A stretch of 64,000 nucleotides of DNA from Chelydra serpentina (GCA_037349315.1 JBAIAC010000004.1:30879001-30943000), one strand, 5' to 3'. Shown: positions 9,615 to 23,677, counted from the stretch's first letter. Notes: generated by a model from the letters alone, not told the origin. Numbers and translations: made by a program.

Positions 9615-12160
9615 CCAGGGTATAGGAGGAAATACATTCACTGGCTGGGAAATAAACGTTGAGAGCTTGGTTGTAGACATTTTGAAGCTGGTGAATCTGT
9701 GTCTGCCTTCCACACACACGGCAGAATATATCAGAAGTCCTATCACTAGGATAAAAATGTCATCATTTTTAGATAATGTCAACTGAATTTGTGGTTTTTA
9801 TAAAAGCTTTATTGAGAGTCACAATGGGGGCATGCACACAGCTGCCTTGAAATACAATTATTAGAGGTATAGTCAGAACACTGCTGTGTCAAGGCAAACT
9901 TGTCTATTCTGAGAGAGAAAATGCACCTAAAACTCATTCAGTGGCTGGAAAATCTGTGATTTTAATTAAACACTTTAATTCAAATTTCTTGCTTCTACAC
10001 TCAACCCAGTTTAAGGCAACATTATCACCTTTTATGTACAATGCAGAACAATCCCTTATAAGGAAAGTAAATAAACTTTTCCAATGCAGAATTAATTAAA
10101 CAACATAAGTGTGAAACGTGCAATTACCACTGCTCCAAATGAATATGTAACTTGCAAGTTTTATAAACCTGTTAAGCTTTAGTGTGTTCATTTTTGTATG
10201 TATGATCTCTCCTTGGTAGACTCTTCCCTTCCCTTTGAGTTTTCAGTTGGGCTTTGAGTACTTTCTTAGTGACACTTTCAAATGTTTCACTGAAATACAT
10301 TGCAAACTCTTTCATCAAGAGGTTATCTGCACCTCTCATGCTAGATAAATAAAAATTTGGGATAATTTTCAGGCACTTTTTACAGGTCTCTTATAACTAA
10401 TTAAATTTCCAAAAGTTACAGCTCACATGGAGTGAGTATGATTGGAAAAATGTTAGATACTGTCCTAAATAAGCAAGAAGCTATTTAAAGAATAGAAGAT
10501 TGATATGTTGAAAACATGTTCTCGAAAATAAACCTGAACTATTACCCTGTCTCTCTCTAATCTGAGCAGATTATTGTTTCCTCTTTTAGAACACTTATGT
10601 TTTAATGGTAAAGATCATGGGCTAAATTTTACTTACATTTATGACAGTGTAAATTGGAAGTAGCTCATTTGAAATCAGTGGACTTACACTGGTTTTACAT
10701 GAATGTAAGTCAAATCAAAATCTAACCCCCTGTATTTAGTGACATGCATTATACTAAATTTCATAATTAATCATTTATAATGCTTGAGAGCCTATCATGG
10801 ACCAGGATCCCATACTGTATAAACACAAAACAAAGAAACAGTCTCTTCTCCAAACAGCATACAGTCTAAGGCAGGAGATAACAGGTGGAATCAGACAGAT
10901 ATGGGAGGACAAGGAAACAATTAGACAATATTGGTCAGCATGGCAGGCAGTGTTCTCGGCACACCAGCTGCCTAACAGGTGCCAAGTTTTGTGTAGACAT
11001 TGCAGCAAAGAAAAGTTGTAAGGAAGGATGTGAAGAAGGAGAATGAGGAGAATTTGAAGATGTTTAGGAGGAGCTCGTCCCATGTGTGAGGGGCAGCACA
11101 GGTTTGCACATGGCATGCACAAGTAAATCAATAAATTACATCTCTTATGTAAACTGCTGTTTTTTTAAAAAAAATGGCTTGTGGACATGTGCATACTATT
11201 TAATTTGTGTATTAGTTAGACCTTTGCAAATCATATGTAAATCATTAGTTCATATAAATATAAGCTGTGCTAACTTCACCAAATAACTAGACATTGAGCA
11301 CTGATAGATATATTTGTGTGGGAAGAAGAGGTGGAAATAGTGATTTCTATTACTCTAATTATTTTCATTGATTTGTTGTTGAAATAGTTGACCTTTGCTG
11401 CTGGGCTTTCACAATTGGTGTTCACAATTGACAGCTCACCCTGATGTTAAGCAGACACAGGGAAAATGAATTATGGTTTCAATTAGAAGCATGCCATGTG
11501 GGCCAAGCAATGGATCTTATATCAGTAATGTTGCACGCTTTGCTGCATCACTGGCTATCTGACGAGCATTGTCTTGTTCTTTAGAGAACTTGACATCTGA
11601 TACACTCTAAAAAAAAGCCCCTATAGACTGTGCTTGAGAGAACTCTTCAAGCTGCTCTATCATTGGGTCCAGCCGGCTGTATACCTACCTATTAAATTGC
11701 TCTCCTATCTCCAGTGACTGGAGATCACAGGGTATGCGGAAACATCTGATCCAGTGTTATTTGAGAAGTCTAAACTGGTTAGTACTGAGAGGACCTAATT
11801 GTGGGCATATGGCATGTATAAAATGTTTGTTTTGGACAGAGGTGAAGGTAAGGAGAGAGAGACCCCAAAGTGTATGGAGAAAATGTGCCCCTTTCTTACT
11901 GCAACTCCCCATGCTGCTCCCACATCTTCCCTAAATTAAATGTCTGAATACAGCTATATATACACAGTAAAAGGTGTTTAAATCAAATGCACCTAAAAAT
12001 TAACTTGCCACTCTGATCTGTATTCCGCCCCATGTCCTTTCCAGATTTCCATTCCTAGCTCCACTTGTGGATGTGAGTCCAACTAAATATCTAACCTAAT
12101 GTAAAAGTGTTTTCAGGACCACCAACCAGACCCACAGGTAACCATATGAACCTACAAAAG
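9615..12160. other. Intronic stretch with small repeat remnants
   Basis: 10616-10725 is a palindrome-like repeat (GTGTAAATTGG ... TTACACTGG) of a kind common in reptiles. 10780-10900 looks like a minus-strand SINE tail. The remainder shows no feature. Confidence 0.4.
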
Positions 12161-12960
12161 TAGACCACCACTATTTGCTATAGCAGACAAAAACACCGCT
12201 AACTCCAGAATTCAGATCCAAGGAACGGGTTTATTTCAGCATAGGTACAAAATGCCACACCCCAGTGATCAGTTGAGGATGACTGGCCAATGCTCTGGCT
12301 GAGTCCATACAGACTAGTCTGTATACAAACAAAGGCAAAAACTTACATCTCAGTACACTTTTATACCCAAGATGGCACCCTACTTTCTATCAACACGCCC
12401 TCCTTTTATTAGTTACATACTAATTAATAACGTTCCGTGACCAAACATAAGACTGTTACACCCTAAATTATAACTTATTTATCTACTTATTAGCAATAAC
12501 AAAACTATCAATCTTAATATTTTACAAGGACTTTGGGACATTCCTTGTTTATTCTGATTATATTTGCCTGTGTTGTCATTATCTGTCATCGTAACTTGTC
12601 CTTGTTCTATACCCAAATATCAGGCACATTTCAAGAGCTGAACAATGAAATATTTAGTATGCCAAATCCTGATTAGCCATATGACTTTGTTTTGTGCTCC
12701 TGCCTAAAAGAGTTATTCATAGGCCACCCTAAAAACTAGTCTACCCATTGTATTCATTGTATTGGTTATGCACTAGCTTATATATCACATATTAGTAATC
12801 TTTATATGATGTTTTAAATACACTTAGACCCTTACCATTTTATATGAAGTAAATTCACCTATTCAATGTCTCACCTACATACACCTAACACATGCACTCT
12901 GCCAGCCAACCTGGGACAAATAAGAAAAACCCACTGTGACTGTCCCCTTCAGTCCAGTCA
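12161..12960 (-). repeat. Possible old LTR or LTR-element fragment
   Basis: A distinct block has GGGTTTATTTCAGC (inverse AATAAA-type signal) near 12225 and TTTTATACCC near 12359, arranged as in a minus-strand LTR. No paired LTR, TG/CA ends or target duplications could be fixed. Confidence 0.3.
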
Positions 12961-13406
12961 CTGGCAAAAAAAGCACCAGTCAGCTTAATGCCACTTTCCC
13001 CGGGGCACAAATACTAAAAAAAAAAAAAAAGGAGGGGTAGGGGGAAGAACATAGTTCAGCAGCTACACTAGGGAAAGTGAAAAACCCTCCTTGACTAACG
13101 ATGGGAGTTCAACCAGCATATCAACAGGAGAGAAAGGTGTGTGTGAAACCTCTTTCCATAACTCTTCTTGTAGAGTTGAACACCTTTCAATGTTCAGCTC
13201 CTGACTACACACATGAATAACGATTGCTGATAAATAAATTGTGCATATCTGTAACATTGAAGGCAAATTCTCAGGCTAGCCATTTTACAGGGGCTTATGT
13301 AACATGTTTTCATTAAACGTCAGAGAGTACAGGAATGCTATCAAGTTTTCTCACTGTGGTAACCATTGCTTCACATAATGTAAATGCTTGTTGTGAAAAC
13401 TGGAGA

Positions 13407-14108
13407 TAAGAACATAAGAATGTCCATACTGGGTCAGACCAATGGTCTATCTAGCCCAGTATCCTGTCTTCTGACAGTGGCCAATGCCAGGTGCTTCAGA
13501 GGGAATGAACAAAACAGGGCAATTATTGAGTGATCCATCCCCTGTCATTCACTCCCAGCTTCTAGAGTCAGAGGCTAAGGACACCCAGGGCATGGAATTG
13601 CATCCATGACCATCTTGCTTAATTGGCATTGATGAACTTATCTTCCGTCTAATTATTTTTTAACCCAGTTATAGTTTTGGCCTTCACAACATCCCCTGGC
13701 AATGAGTTCCATTGAGTGTTGTATGAAGAAGTACTTTCTTTTGTTTGTTTTAAACCTGCTGCTAATTAGTTTCATTTGGTGACCCCTAGTTCTTGTTATG
13801 TGAAGGGGTAAAAACACTTCCTTATTCACTTTCTCCACATTATTCATGATTTCAAAGACCTCTATTATATCCCTCTTTAGGCACCTCTTTTCCAAGCTGA
13901 ATAGTCCCAATCTTGTTAATCTACACTTATATGGAAGCTGTTCCATACGCTTAATAACTTTTGTTGCCCTTTACCTTTTCCAATTCTAATAATTTTTTTG
14001 AAATACGATGACCAACACTGCACACAGTATTCATGGTGTGGACATACCATGGATTTATATATAAGAATGTATCATGGGGAGGGGACCCAATATTTTCTGT
14101 CAAATTGG
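13407..14108 (-). mobile_element. CR1 LINE fragment, 3' end and late RT region
   Basis: On the minus strand this carries the C-terminus of CR1 ORF2: [21 protein letters not shown], broken, at 13946-13653, followed by the CR1 3' untranslated end. The orientation is opposite to CNTN5. Confidence 0.85.
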
Positions 14109-14446
14109 AGTACAATTTCAAGATATTCAAAGAAAAAAGTGTTACAGTAAACTGACTAAATTTAGGCTTGGTGTGCAGCAATTTTGAGAGATGTTAGGAA
14201 TAGTATCTCTTTCCAGTGTAATTTTCATCTTTCCTCAGCAATCTCCAACAAGAAAAGTGTGAAGTTCTAAACAAGACAGTTCTGTTTATTTCACCATTTG
14301 ACTACTGTTGGGGATATACAGCATAACAATGATACCCAGCACATACTAGAGAAAATGCTCCAACTCAAGATGCTAACGCTATGCTAACAAACACTTATTT
14401 TCCCTCGGGACATATATTATGCAATACCAATGTTAAAAAATGGGGC

Positions 14447-14518
14447 CACATGATTCCACCCGTTATGTTATCAGACCTATGCTAACACATGATTCTACCC
14501 GTTATGTTAGCAGATGTT
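14447..14518. repeat. Short imperfect tandem duplication
   Basis: Two roughly 38-bp units both contain ACATGATTC(C/T)ACCCGTTATG. A partial related unit may precede them. Confidence 0.55.
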
Positions 14519-15445
14519 ATGATAGTCAAAGTCAATTCATCTTAAAAAATGATAGTAGGAATATAACTTGTATGTTTTGAATTGTATTCCCTATCTTTAT
14601 TTTTAATCTTAGAAAGAATATGAAAGTACTTGTCTCTTGAAATGCATATCTATTCATAATCTGAGTGAAAATCTGTTCAGGAATTAGATGGCAATTTGTT
14701 TTCAACCAAACTTGCCTTAAAAGCTTTGTAGTAATAACATAAACCACAAGAACCCGGTATGATTGGATTTTATGTGTCACTAGAAGACTTGAGACAAAAA
14801 TATAACTTCATAATATGTACAGGTGCTGTGGTTTGTATATTTTATAATGTAGAATGTTAGGTAGTAATAAAACACATCCATAGCAGAGACTTCTAAATGC
14901 TTACCCAACAATTTATCACTTTTTGATTTGTTGAATATATTTCTTTCTTCAGTCTACAAAATTCTATCTTACTCTGTTTAATTTTATTTTTCCTTATAAA
15001 TTCACTTAATTTAGTAGCCAAGAGAGGTGCCAGGTTGAAAAATTGTGATATAATTCCCTGCATAAAAGATACAGGGCCAGTAGTAATGCAAGCTTCCCCA
15101 CTCTTGTTACCCGACACCCTCACTAGAGAAGTGTGGGGAGGGGAGGGTTCTGACTCATTCTAACACAGCTACCACTAACTGGCGTCCATATTAGCAGTGT
15201 CAGAAAATGCACCGTGAATTCGGAGATGGAGATTAATCTGGCTATTTCTAAAAAAAATTTCCTGCAGCATAATAAAATTCTCTTCAATATTTAGAGAGAA
15301 TACCAATAATTAAACCTGATTCAATCCCAAAAGATACGTGGGGAGCAGTATGCACCCCTCTGACACAGAGAATAAAACAGTTCAGCATCAAAAACAAATA
15401 TTCACACTTGAGTTCCTCAATATGTTGCTTAATGTCTCACTGACT
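14519..15445. other. Intronic stretch with no recognised feature
   Basis: AT-rich sequence with only short chance open frames. No transposon ends were recognised. Confidence 0.45.
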
Positions 15446-17045
15446 ATGAGCATAAGAATGGCCCTACTGGGTCACACCAGTGGTCCATCTAGCCCAGTAT
15501 CCTCTCTTCTGACAGTGGCCAATGTGAGGTGCTTCAGAGGAAATTAGCAGAACAGGCAATCATTGAGTGATCCATCCCCTGGTGTCCACTCCAAGATTCT
15601 GACAAACAGAGCTAGCGACACTCAGATCATGGGGTTGAATCCCTGACCATCTTGGCTAATAGCCATTGATGGACCTATCCTCCATGAACTGTATCTAATT
15701 CTTTTTTGAATCCACTTATAGTTCTGGCCTTCACAACATTCCCTGGCAATGAGTTGTGTGAAGTTCTTCCTTTGGTTTGTTTTTAAACCTGCTGCTTATT
15801 AATTTCATTGGGTGTTCCTTGGTTCTTGTGTTATATGAAGGAGTAAATAACATTTCCCTATTCATTTCCTTCACACCATTCATGATTTTATAGACCTCTA
15901 TCATATCCCCTCTTAATCATCTCTTTCCAAGCTGAAAAGTCAGTCTTTTTAGTGTCTCCTCATATGGAAGTTGTTCTGTACCCTGAATACGTTTTGTTGC
16001 TCTTCTCTGTACCTGTTCCAATTCTAATATATAGATGGCGTGGCCAGAACTGCATGCAGCATTCAATGTATATAGATTTATATAGTGGCATGAGATGTTC
16101 TATCTTATCTATCCCATTCCTAATGGTTCCTAACACTGTTAGCTTTTTTACTGCTGCTGAACACTGAGAAGATGTGTTCAGAATATTATCCCCAATGATT
16201 CCAAGATCTTTCTTGAGTGCTAATTTGGATCCCCTAAGTAGATTATGTTTTTCAGTGTTCATTACATTGCATTTATCTACATTGAATTTCATCTGCCATT
16301 TTGTGGCCCAGCCACCCAGTTTAGTGAGGTCCCTTTGTAACTCTTCACAGTCACCTTTGGATTTAACTATCTTGAGTAATTTTGTGTTATCTGTAAATTT
16401 TGCCACCTCACTGTTTATCCCTTTTCCCAGATCACTTATGAATATCTTGAGCAACACCAGTCCACGGACAATCCCTGAGAGACCCTGCTAATTACCTCTC
16501 TTCACTGTGAAAACTGACTATTTATTCCTACCCTTTGTTTCCTGTCTTTTAACCAGTTACTGATCAATGAGGATCTTCCCTCTTATCCCATGACTGCTTA
16601 CTTTGCTTAAGAGCCTTTGATGAGGGATCCTGTCAAAGGCTTGTTGACCCTCTCAAAGGATTAGATAGGTGAGGCATGATTTTGCTTTACAAAAACCATG
16701 TTGACTCTTCCCCCAACAAATTGTATTCATCCATGTGTCTGATAATTCTGTTCTTTGCTGTAGTTTCAATCATTTTGCCTGGTACTGAAGTTAGGCTTAT
16801 TGGACTGTGATTGGCAAGATTGCCCCTGGAGTCTTTTTTAAAAATTGGTGTCACGTTAGCTATCCTCCAGTCATCTGGTACAGAAGCTGATTTAAATGAT
16901 AAATTAGATACAACAGTTAGTTGTTCTGCAATTTTATATTTGAGTTTCTTTAGAACACTTGGGTGAATGCAATCTGGACCTGGTGATAGTTCATAGTTTT
17001 CTCTTTTGTTCAGAGGTTTATCCTCAACTTCATCACTCTCTCAGG
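15446..17045 (-). mobile_element. CR1 LINE, 1.6-kb 3' part with RT remnants
   Basis: In sense, the element runs from the mid RT region (fingers/palm text around 17040-16500) to the CR1 3' terminus at 15446. One surviving frame (16457-15960) reads FISDLGKGINSEVAKFTDNT and TKWQMKFNVDKCNVM, the RT segment after the catalytic loop. The FADD-type motif is altered to FTDN. There are multiple stops and frameshifts. Confidence 0.88.
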
Positions 17046-17611
17046 GTATGATTAATCTTTACATTGGTATAGGCATGCCCCAAACAGCCTCCCTTCCATC
17101 TTTCAGCCCCTGGGACAGCTGCACAAGCAGCACAGAGGTAGCATGGCTGTCTCTACACATTGGCATAGGGGTTTATGTCCCCTGGTGTTTCCCAGGGAAG
17201 ACATGCATGTCATAGCTGGCATAAAGGAGACTCAGAACAATGACAAATCTGGCACACACAGTTTTGTTTTGTTTTGTTTAAAACATTAAGACCATGCACA
17301 TGCATCAAGAAAATACTAAACCAAAACAAATGATGTCTCAAATATTGAATGTAACACCTTAACCTTTGCTGATATTATCTGGACTTAAGCTTTGCCATGA
17401 TAAACTTTTCAGAAAGGTTATTTACACAGAAGAGGAGTTATATCCACGCATCCCCTAATGCTTTTCATAATCCTGACTGTTCTGAATAATTCTGGCCTTT
17501 TCAACTTTTCCATCTTTTTTCCCCCCAACTGAATATAATCAATGTATCTGTAGCCTACACAGAGCCAGAAAAAAGTAGCTTAACTAGTTGCGATCTCTGC
17601 GTACTAACTAG

Positions 17612-18854
17612 TAGGTCCTTCACCAAAGGCTCTTAAGTAAAGGAAGCTGTCATGGGATAAGAGGGAAGGTCCTCTCATGGATCGTTTCCTATCTTTTAAC
17701 CAGTTACCAAAGGATAGGAATAAATGGTCAGTTTTCAGAATGGAGAAAGGTAAATAGTGGTGTCGCCCAGGGGTCTGCACTGGGACCAGTACGATTCAAC
17801 ATATTCATAAATGATCTGGAAAAAGGGGTAAGGGTGAGGTGGCAAAATCTTCAGATGATACAAAACTGCTCAACATAGTTAAATCCCAGGCAGACTGCGA
17901 AGAGCCTCAAAAGGATCTCACAAAACTGGGTGACCGGGCAACAAAATGGCAGATGAAATTCAATATTGATAAATGCAAAGTAATGCACATAATCCCAACT
18001 ATACATATAAAATGATGGTGTCTAAATTAGCTGTTACCACTCAAGAAAGAGATCTTGGAGTCATTGTGGATAGTTCTCGGAAAACATCCATTCAATGTGC
18101 ATTAGAGTAAAAAAAGCAAACAGAATTTTGGGAATCATTAAGAAAGGGATAGATATGAAGACAGAAAATATCATATTGCCTCTATATAAATCCATGGTAA
18201 GCCCACATCTTGCATACTGCATGGAGATGCGGTCTCCCCATCTCAAGAAAGTTATATTGGAATTGAAAAAGGTTCAGAAAAGGGCAACAAAAATTAGTAG
18301 GGGTATGGAACAGCTTCCTTATGAAGAGTGATTAATAAGACTGGGACTTTACAGCTTGGAAAAGAGACAACTAAGGAGGGATATGATAGAGGTCTATAAA
18401 ATCATGACTGGAGTGGAGAAAATAAATAAAGAAGTGTTATTTACTCCTTCTCATAACACGAGAACTATGGGTCACCAAATGAAATTAATAGGTGGCAGAT
18501 TTAAAACAAACTGAAGGAAATATGCCCCCCCTCAGCACACAGTCAACCTGAGAAACTCTTTGTCAGAGGATGTTGTGAAGGCCAAGACTATAACAGGGTT
18601 AAAAAAAAATAAAACTAGATAACTTCATGGAGGAAAGGTCCATCAATGGCTATTAATGCCAGGATGGGCAGGGATGGTGCCCCTAGCTTGTTTGCCAGAA
18701 GCTAGGAATGGGCAACAGGGGATGGATCACTTGATGATTGCCTGCTCTGTTCATTCCCTCTGAGGCACCTGGTACTGGCCACTGTCGGAAGACAGGGTAC
18801 AGGGCTAGATGGACCTTTGGTCTGACCCAGTATGTCCATTCTTATGTTCTTATG
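17612..18854 (+). mobile_element. CR1 LINE, 1.2-kb 3' part, inverted relative to 15446-17045
   Basis: Starting at CTTCACCAAAGGCTCTTAAG and ending TTCTTATGTTCTTATG, this is a + strand CR1 3' portion of the same subfamily type. Its RT frames are broken. It overlaps in content almost all of 15446-16640 in the opposite orientation. Confidence 0.87.
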
Positions 18855-18982
18855 CAGAGTTTTGTTGGCCTTGTTCTTGCTCACTCATGATATTTCCTCA
18901 CTTCTCAAACAGCTATTGAAAGCTAAGGTCTTGGTTTTGAATTATAAAGCCATTCATTACATGGGACATGGCTACTTGAAAG

Positions 18983-19150
18983 TAGAGTTGGCTGAAAAGG
19001 TTCCATCAACATTTTTTCTGATGGAAAATAATGGTGTCTGCATTCTGAAAAAAAAATTATAGGACAACTGAATTTTCAGGCAAAACTTTGTCAAAAAATA
19101 GAAAACTCAAAACCTCAAAGTCTACGTTTTCCCACAAGGGGGAAAGAAAT
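18983..19150. repeat. Low-complexity-rich interspersed repeat
   Basis: AGAGTTGGCTGAAAAGGTTCC and the A-rich tail with GTCAAAAAATAG belong to a repeat type (GAGCTGG(C/G)(C/T)GAAA...) also suggested at about 37228-37390 and 63490-63610. Class uncertain. Confidence 0.4.
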
Positions 19151-21829
19151 GTCAACCAGCTCTCCTTGAAAGGTTAACTGTCTCTCCATCCCATATTACC
19201 ACATTCATGATTAGAGAAGTTGATGAGGTGCAACAACTGGCAGGGCATTATTTGTGAGGACCTTTCAACTTGGGAATTCATTTCCTGCCACAGTTTTAGA
19301 AAAAAAGCTCTGTAATTGGGCCTTCAATGCACATCTTGTGACCAAGTAGATGATACCAGTAGGCTTTCCTCAGTTTCACATTTTGTTCCAGTTCAGAGGC
19401 TCTCCATTTTTGGAGTAGTAAGGGGGTTATACCCTAAGATCCTGATGGCCCTCTGATGGGTCTTCAGTAGTCAGTCCCAATACCTCCCTCTTCCTTCATC
19501 ACAGAAGGAACAAAAGTACATCAAAACAGGAGCCAAAATAAAGCCCAATAGCCTTAATTAGGACCTGCACCGTGAATCAGCAGTCTTTCTCTCCACTTCA
19601 ACATCAGGGATGATAGTGGGACCTAGGCCCCCCTCTCCTCTGTGTCCCACCCAGCCTAGTGGCCCTGTGTTAGGCAGTCAAAGACTGTGGGCTTAAGTTT
19701 GCAGCTGCCTCCCGGTGCTGCATCTTACCTATGGCCTTTGCAGGCATCTGCTGTATAGCAACCTTCCCAAAATCCTTCTGCCAGCAAATTGGGCTCTTTA
19801 GGCTGTTTCTCTCTGCCCAGTACTGCAATACTCCTCCACAGTATCTCTCAGCCTCTATCTGGGTTGCATTTTTTTATCCCAGCTGTGGCTAACCAGCCTT
19901 TTAGACACAGCTGAGGGGGTGGGGGTCATTACCCTATTCATTAACTTCTTACTGTTTCCGCCATGTGGAGATGATACCCCCCATCACAAGCCAAAATGTG
20001 TAGCCCTTGCTGTGTACAGTGATGGTCTATCTATTTACCCAGACCTTTTGTAGGAGTAGTCAGTACAATAGAAGTTTGATATTTGAGAGGGAATGGTTTG
20101 GTTTTGGCTCAATTTATTGTGATTGATTACTTCTGGTAGTGGAATTGCTGCTGGTTTTACTATAATATTTATTTTTAGCAAATATGTATAATGCCCTGGA
20201 CTGGAACTCTTAAAATTAGATTTATTAGAAATAAATCAATATGTAAATGTTAGGAAAGTTGATCGATGTAACTTACAAACTTAAGAGACTGCAGACTTCT
20301 TCTCCCCCCCCCCACTGCTATAGTTCATTTTTTAAAAAATTTCAGTATGTAGAGGAAATGTAATAAGTGGAGTTTGGGTTTAACTGAAGTATAAAATAAC
20401 TCTCTGATGGACATAATCAGCTCATATTGCGGTTCATAGTGATCACAACATCAATTGAGTCTCTTAAATAATCTCAGATATTTAGGGAATAATCAGAGAG
20501 ACTTATATGTTATCAAGTAATCTAAAAACGTATATGCAGAGGAAAGCCATGAATACACATTGAACTAGGTGGAAAAGAAATTGCTTTCTATAAAGCTCAG
20601 GGACTACAGTACCAATATCCATCATTTGCAGAGTGAAGTTACATGTTTTTATAAGCCTGAGCAACAGAAGAGTGAACTCTTCCACTGGAACAATGTAATT
20701 AAAAGTTACCAAAAAAAAATGGGTTAGAGTTCTTATTGACATTTCACTAAACATGCTAGCTAGCAGGAATATACAAATGAAGGTCACATTTGCAAGTATT
20801 ATAAGACACATTATATTTTAATTAGTTATCTGATAAATGTCATTGAGTCTTAGCCATTGCCCTACTGACACTTAAAAAAACAGAAACAAAAAATGCCACC
20901 TACAAAGTCAAAATCATTTACTTAAGAGTTTATTGTCATTACATTTAAAACTGTAGACATGACAGGAGACATAATAATGTAGCAAACTCTGGGTTGACAT
21001 ATTCTACTGTTTTGACTAAAAACTGAAATTCTGTTGCAGATTGGAGAGTATTTTTTCATAATTTATTGAATATCACTAATGAAACTATATTCAGATATGT
21101 TCTAGCTTTCTATCCAATCCCGGAATCATACATTTAACAAATTATCATCTTGGTTCTGTGTTTAGTGCATCGACACTATATTGCTGGAGCTTGTTCAGGC
21201 ATGTTATTTGTCATCTTTGAGAAAAAGTGTGTTTTTCTTTTCCCCTGCCTCCAATTTTTTCCCCCAGTGAAACACATGTAATTCAGTGTTTGAACAGACT
21301 GAAAAATGATGATCTCTTTAAAATCTACAAATTTTTACTCCTTCCAAATAACATTAAGGTGGTTTGTTGCCTCTTTAAATGAAATAGAAAATCAAATTAG
21401 TTCTTAGTTATCTAATTTTCTATTGAAACTGAGATTTCAAACCAATAAAATAAAGTTTCTTTGTCTATATTGACTGTGGTGTCATTTTGGCTAGTTACAT
21501 CTAAATCTGACCAGTGAATGGGTGACCAGTGGCATGTGCCGGAAGCAATAGACTGGCATCACTGGATTATCTTTTTGTTACGAGCATGGCTTTTTTGGTC
21601 AGGGATGTTCCTTTTGCTATTCCCATGAAAATCCACCTATGTTTAGCCAAGTTATAAGCCTTTGAAAAAATGCAGTTCACACATGCTCAGTAAAGACTTG
21701 CTAGAGTATTGCCCATCTATGCGGAGCGTTTAGGGCCAGAATTAATTTCTGGGCTCAGAATGGGCAGATATAGGCATGATAGGTCCTGCAGTGAGAAACA
21801 AAATTGCCTTACTCAACACACAATTTCAG
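19151..21829. other. Intronic stretch, mostly unrecognised
   Basis: 19560-20000 is more GC-rich and could be an old LTR, but without termini or duplications. The rest is AT-rich and no gene-like segment is seen. Confidence 0.35.
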
Positions 21830-22625
21830 GAAGAGAAAGGAAAGTCTCATGGTTAAGGCAGTTGAATGCTGCCCTGGGGAGCTGAATTCTATCCCTTCTC
21901 TACTACAGAGTTCCTATGTGATGCTGGGTAAGTTACTTAAATGAAACTTTTCACAGGTGGCCACTATATGTGTGTGTTCCTTATTTTCTTGGTGCCTGAC
22001 TTGAGACACCTGGGTCCGATTTGCAGAAGTGCTGAGCACTCAGCTGCAAGTGAAGTCAGAGGGAGCTGTGCTTTGAACATATAAAGTGCTATAAAATACT
22101 CACTGCTCTGAAAAATCAGGCCCTAGTTATCTCAAAGTGGGTACTCAAAATCTGTGTACCTTAATTTCTTAATTTCTGTGGCCTCACTTCCTCATCTGTT
22201 AAATGGGGTAATGCTTCACAGAGGGTGTTGTGAAAATAAATTGTTTGTGAAGCAGTCAGAAACTATGATGAGCACCATAGGAAAACCCATGGGAATATTA
22301 ATAATTCTGTATTCAGAGCAGGGATTGAATAAAGTATAGTAAATAAACCATGGAGACACACGTTGAAAAATGAGAATGAAACAAAACATTGAATTGCTGT
22401 TTATTCAGTGAGTGCTGTCCATTCTGTGCACTGAAAGAGGCACAGATTTTTCTCCTGTGGAAAAAACAGCCTGATCATATAATTGAAGAGAGCATCATAA
22501 TACAAATGCACAAGGGGGCAGATATAAAGTGGCACAGGAAACCTTAATTCAGGCATTTCTTAACTTTTAAGCACTTGACTTTGCAACCTAAATGTTTCTT
22601 TTAATGTATTTTTCTGTCTAAAGTG
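21830..22625 (+). repeat. Composite tRNA-headed repeat, copy 1 (about 0.8 kb)
   Basis: The head (GGTTAAGGCAGTTGAATGC, then GAGCTGAATTCTATCCC) looks like tRNA box A and box B. The middle has MIR-like text (CCTCATCTGTTAAATGGGGTA). The tail has CACAAGGGGGCAG and GACTTTGCAACCTAAAT. All parts occur in the same order at 40945-41735. Confidence 0.6.
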
Positions 22626-22769
22626 TGTGTGTGTATGCAGAGAGAGTATGTGAGTATACATACCCACAAATTTTGATGGAAAATGACTGAGGTGGCAGGT
22701 ATATCACACCTCCAAGCTCTAGCAGTTTGTGATTAAGTGTGGACTTTAAACTATGTATTAACCCATCCA

Positions 22770-23677
22770 ATGGGGGGGAACATCCAATGTGACAGGTGCC
22801 TGCTGGTGGAATCTCTCAGGCAGCAGGTGGGAGAGCTACAGGAGGAGGTGGCTAGATTGAGGAGCATCCAAGTCCATGAACAATTCCTGGACAGTGTCCA
22901 TGTGGAGACAGCTGAGGTAGCTGTCCCAGTACACAGGACTGCTGACACACCACTGGTGGAGGAGGAAATGGCTCAGGGTGGACACTGGCAGCTGGTTACT
23001 TCTGGCAGCAGGCAGTGCTCCACCCCTGCTCCAAACCCTGCCACCATGGTAATAGGAAACCGTTATGCTCTTCTTGATACAGGAGAGAAGGAATCTCCCC
23101 CTACAGCAGAGGAGGAGAAGCCTTGTACCCCTAAGGCTGGGAAGTCTGCTGCCACCACTGCGAATAGGAAACGTAGGGTAGTGGTGGTCAGAGACTCTCT
23201 GCTGAGGGGGACGGAGGCGCCCATCTGTTGCCCTGACATTTCATCTCAGGAGGTATGCTGCCTGCCGGGGCTCGTATTCGAGACATTACGGAGGCATTGT
23301 CAAGGATTATCCGGCCCTCTGACTACTACCCCATGCTACTCATCCATGTGGGCACAAATGATACTGCGAGATGTGACACTGAGCAGATCAAGAGTGACTA
23401 CAGGGCTCTGGGAGTACGGGTGAAGGAGTTTGGAGCGCAGGTGGTATTCTCTTCGATCCTTCCTGTCAAAGGTAGGGGACCGGGCGGAGACAGGTGCATC
23501 GTGGAGGTGAATGCCTGGCTGCGAAGATGGTGTCGCCAGGAGGGCATTGGCTTCCTCGACCACTGGATGCTAATCCAGGAAGAACTGCTAGGCAGAGATG
23601 GCGTTCACCTTTCGAGGAGGGGAACGACCCTATTTGGATACAGACTGGCTAACCTAGTGAGGAGGGCTTTAAACTAG
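22770..23677 (+). pseudogene. CR1 ORF1 with SGNH/GDSL esterase domain, one frameshift
   Basis: The N-terminus has a CxxC pair (IQCDRCLLVES) followed by a predicted coiled coil (LRQQVGELQEEVARLRS). A spacer and a basic patch (NRKRRVVVV) lead into an SGNH-type esterase domain with DSLLRG, HVGTND and DGVHLS; the last carries the Asp/His pair. The residue before DSLL is Arg, where the family usually has Gly. The frame breaks at about 23272: the first frame runs to 23423 out of phase, and the second continues from 23255 to the stop at 23677. A one-base loss in the GGGG run at 23270-23273 would account for this. In CR1 elements ORF1 binds nucleic acid, and the esterase role is unclear. Confidence 0.85.
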
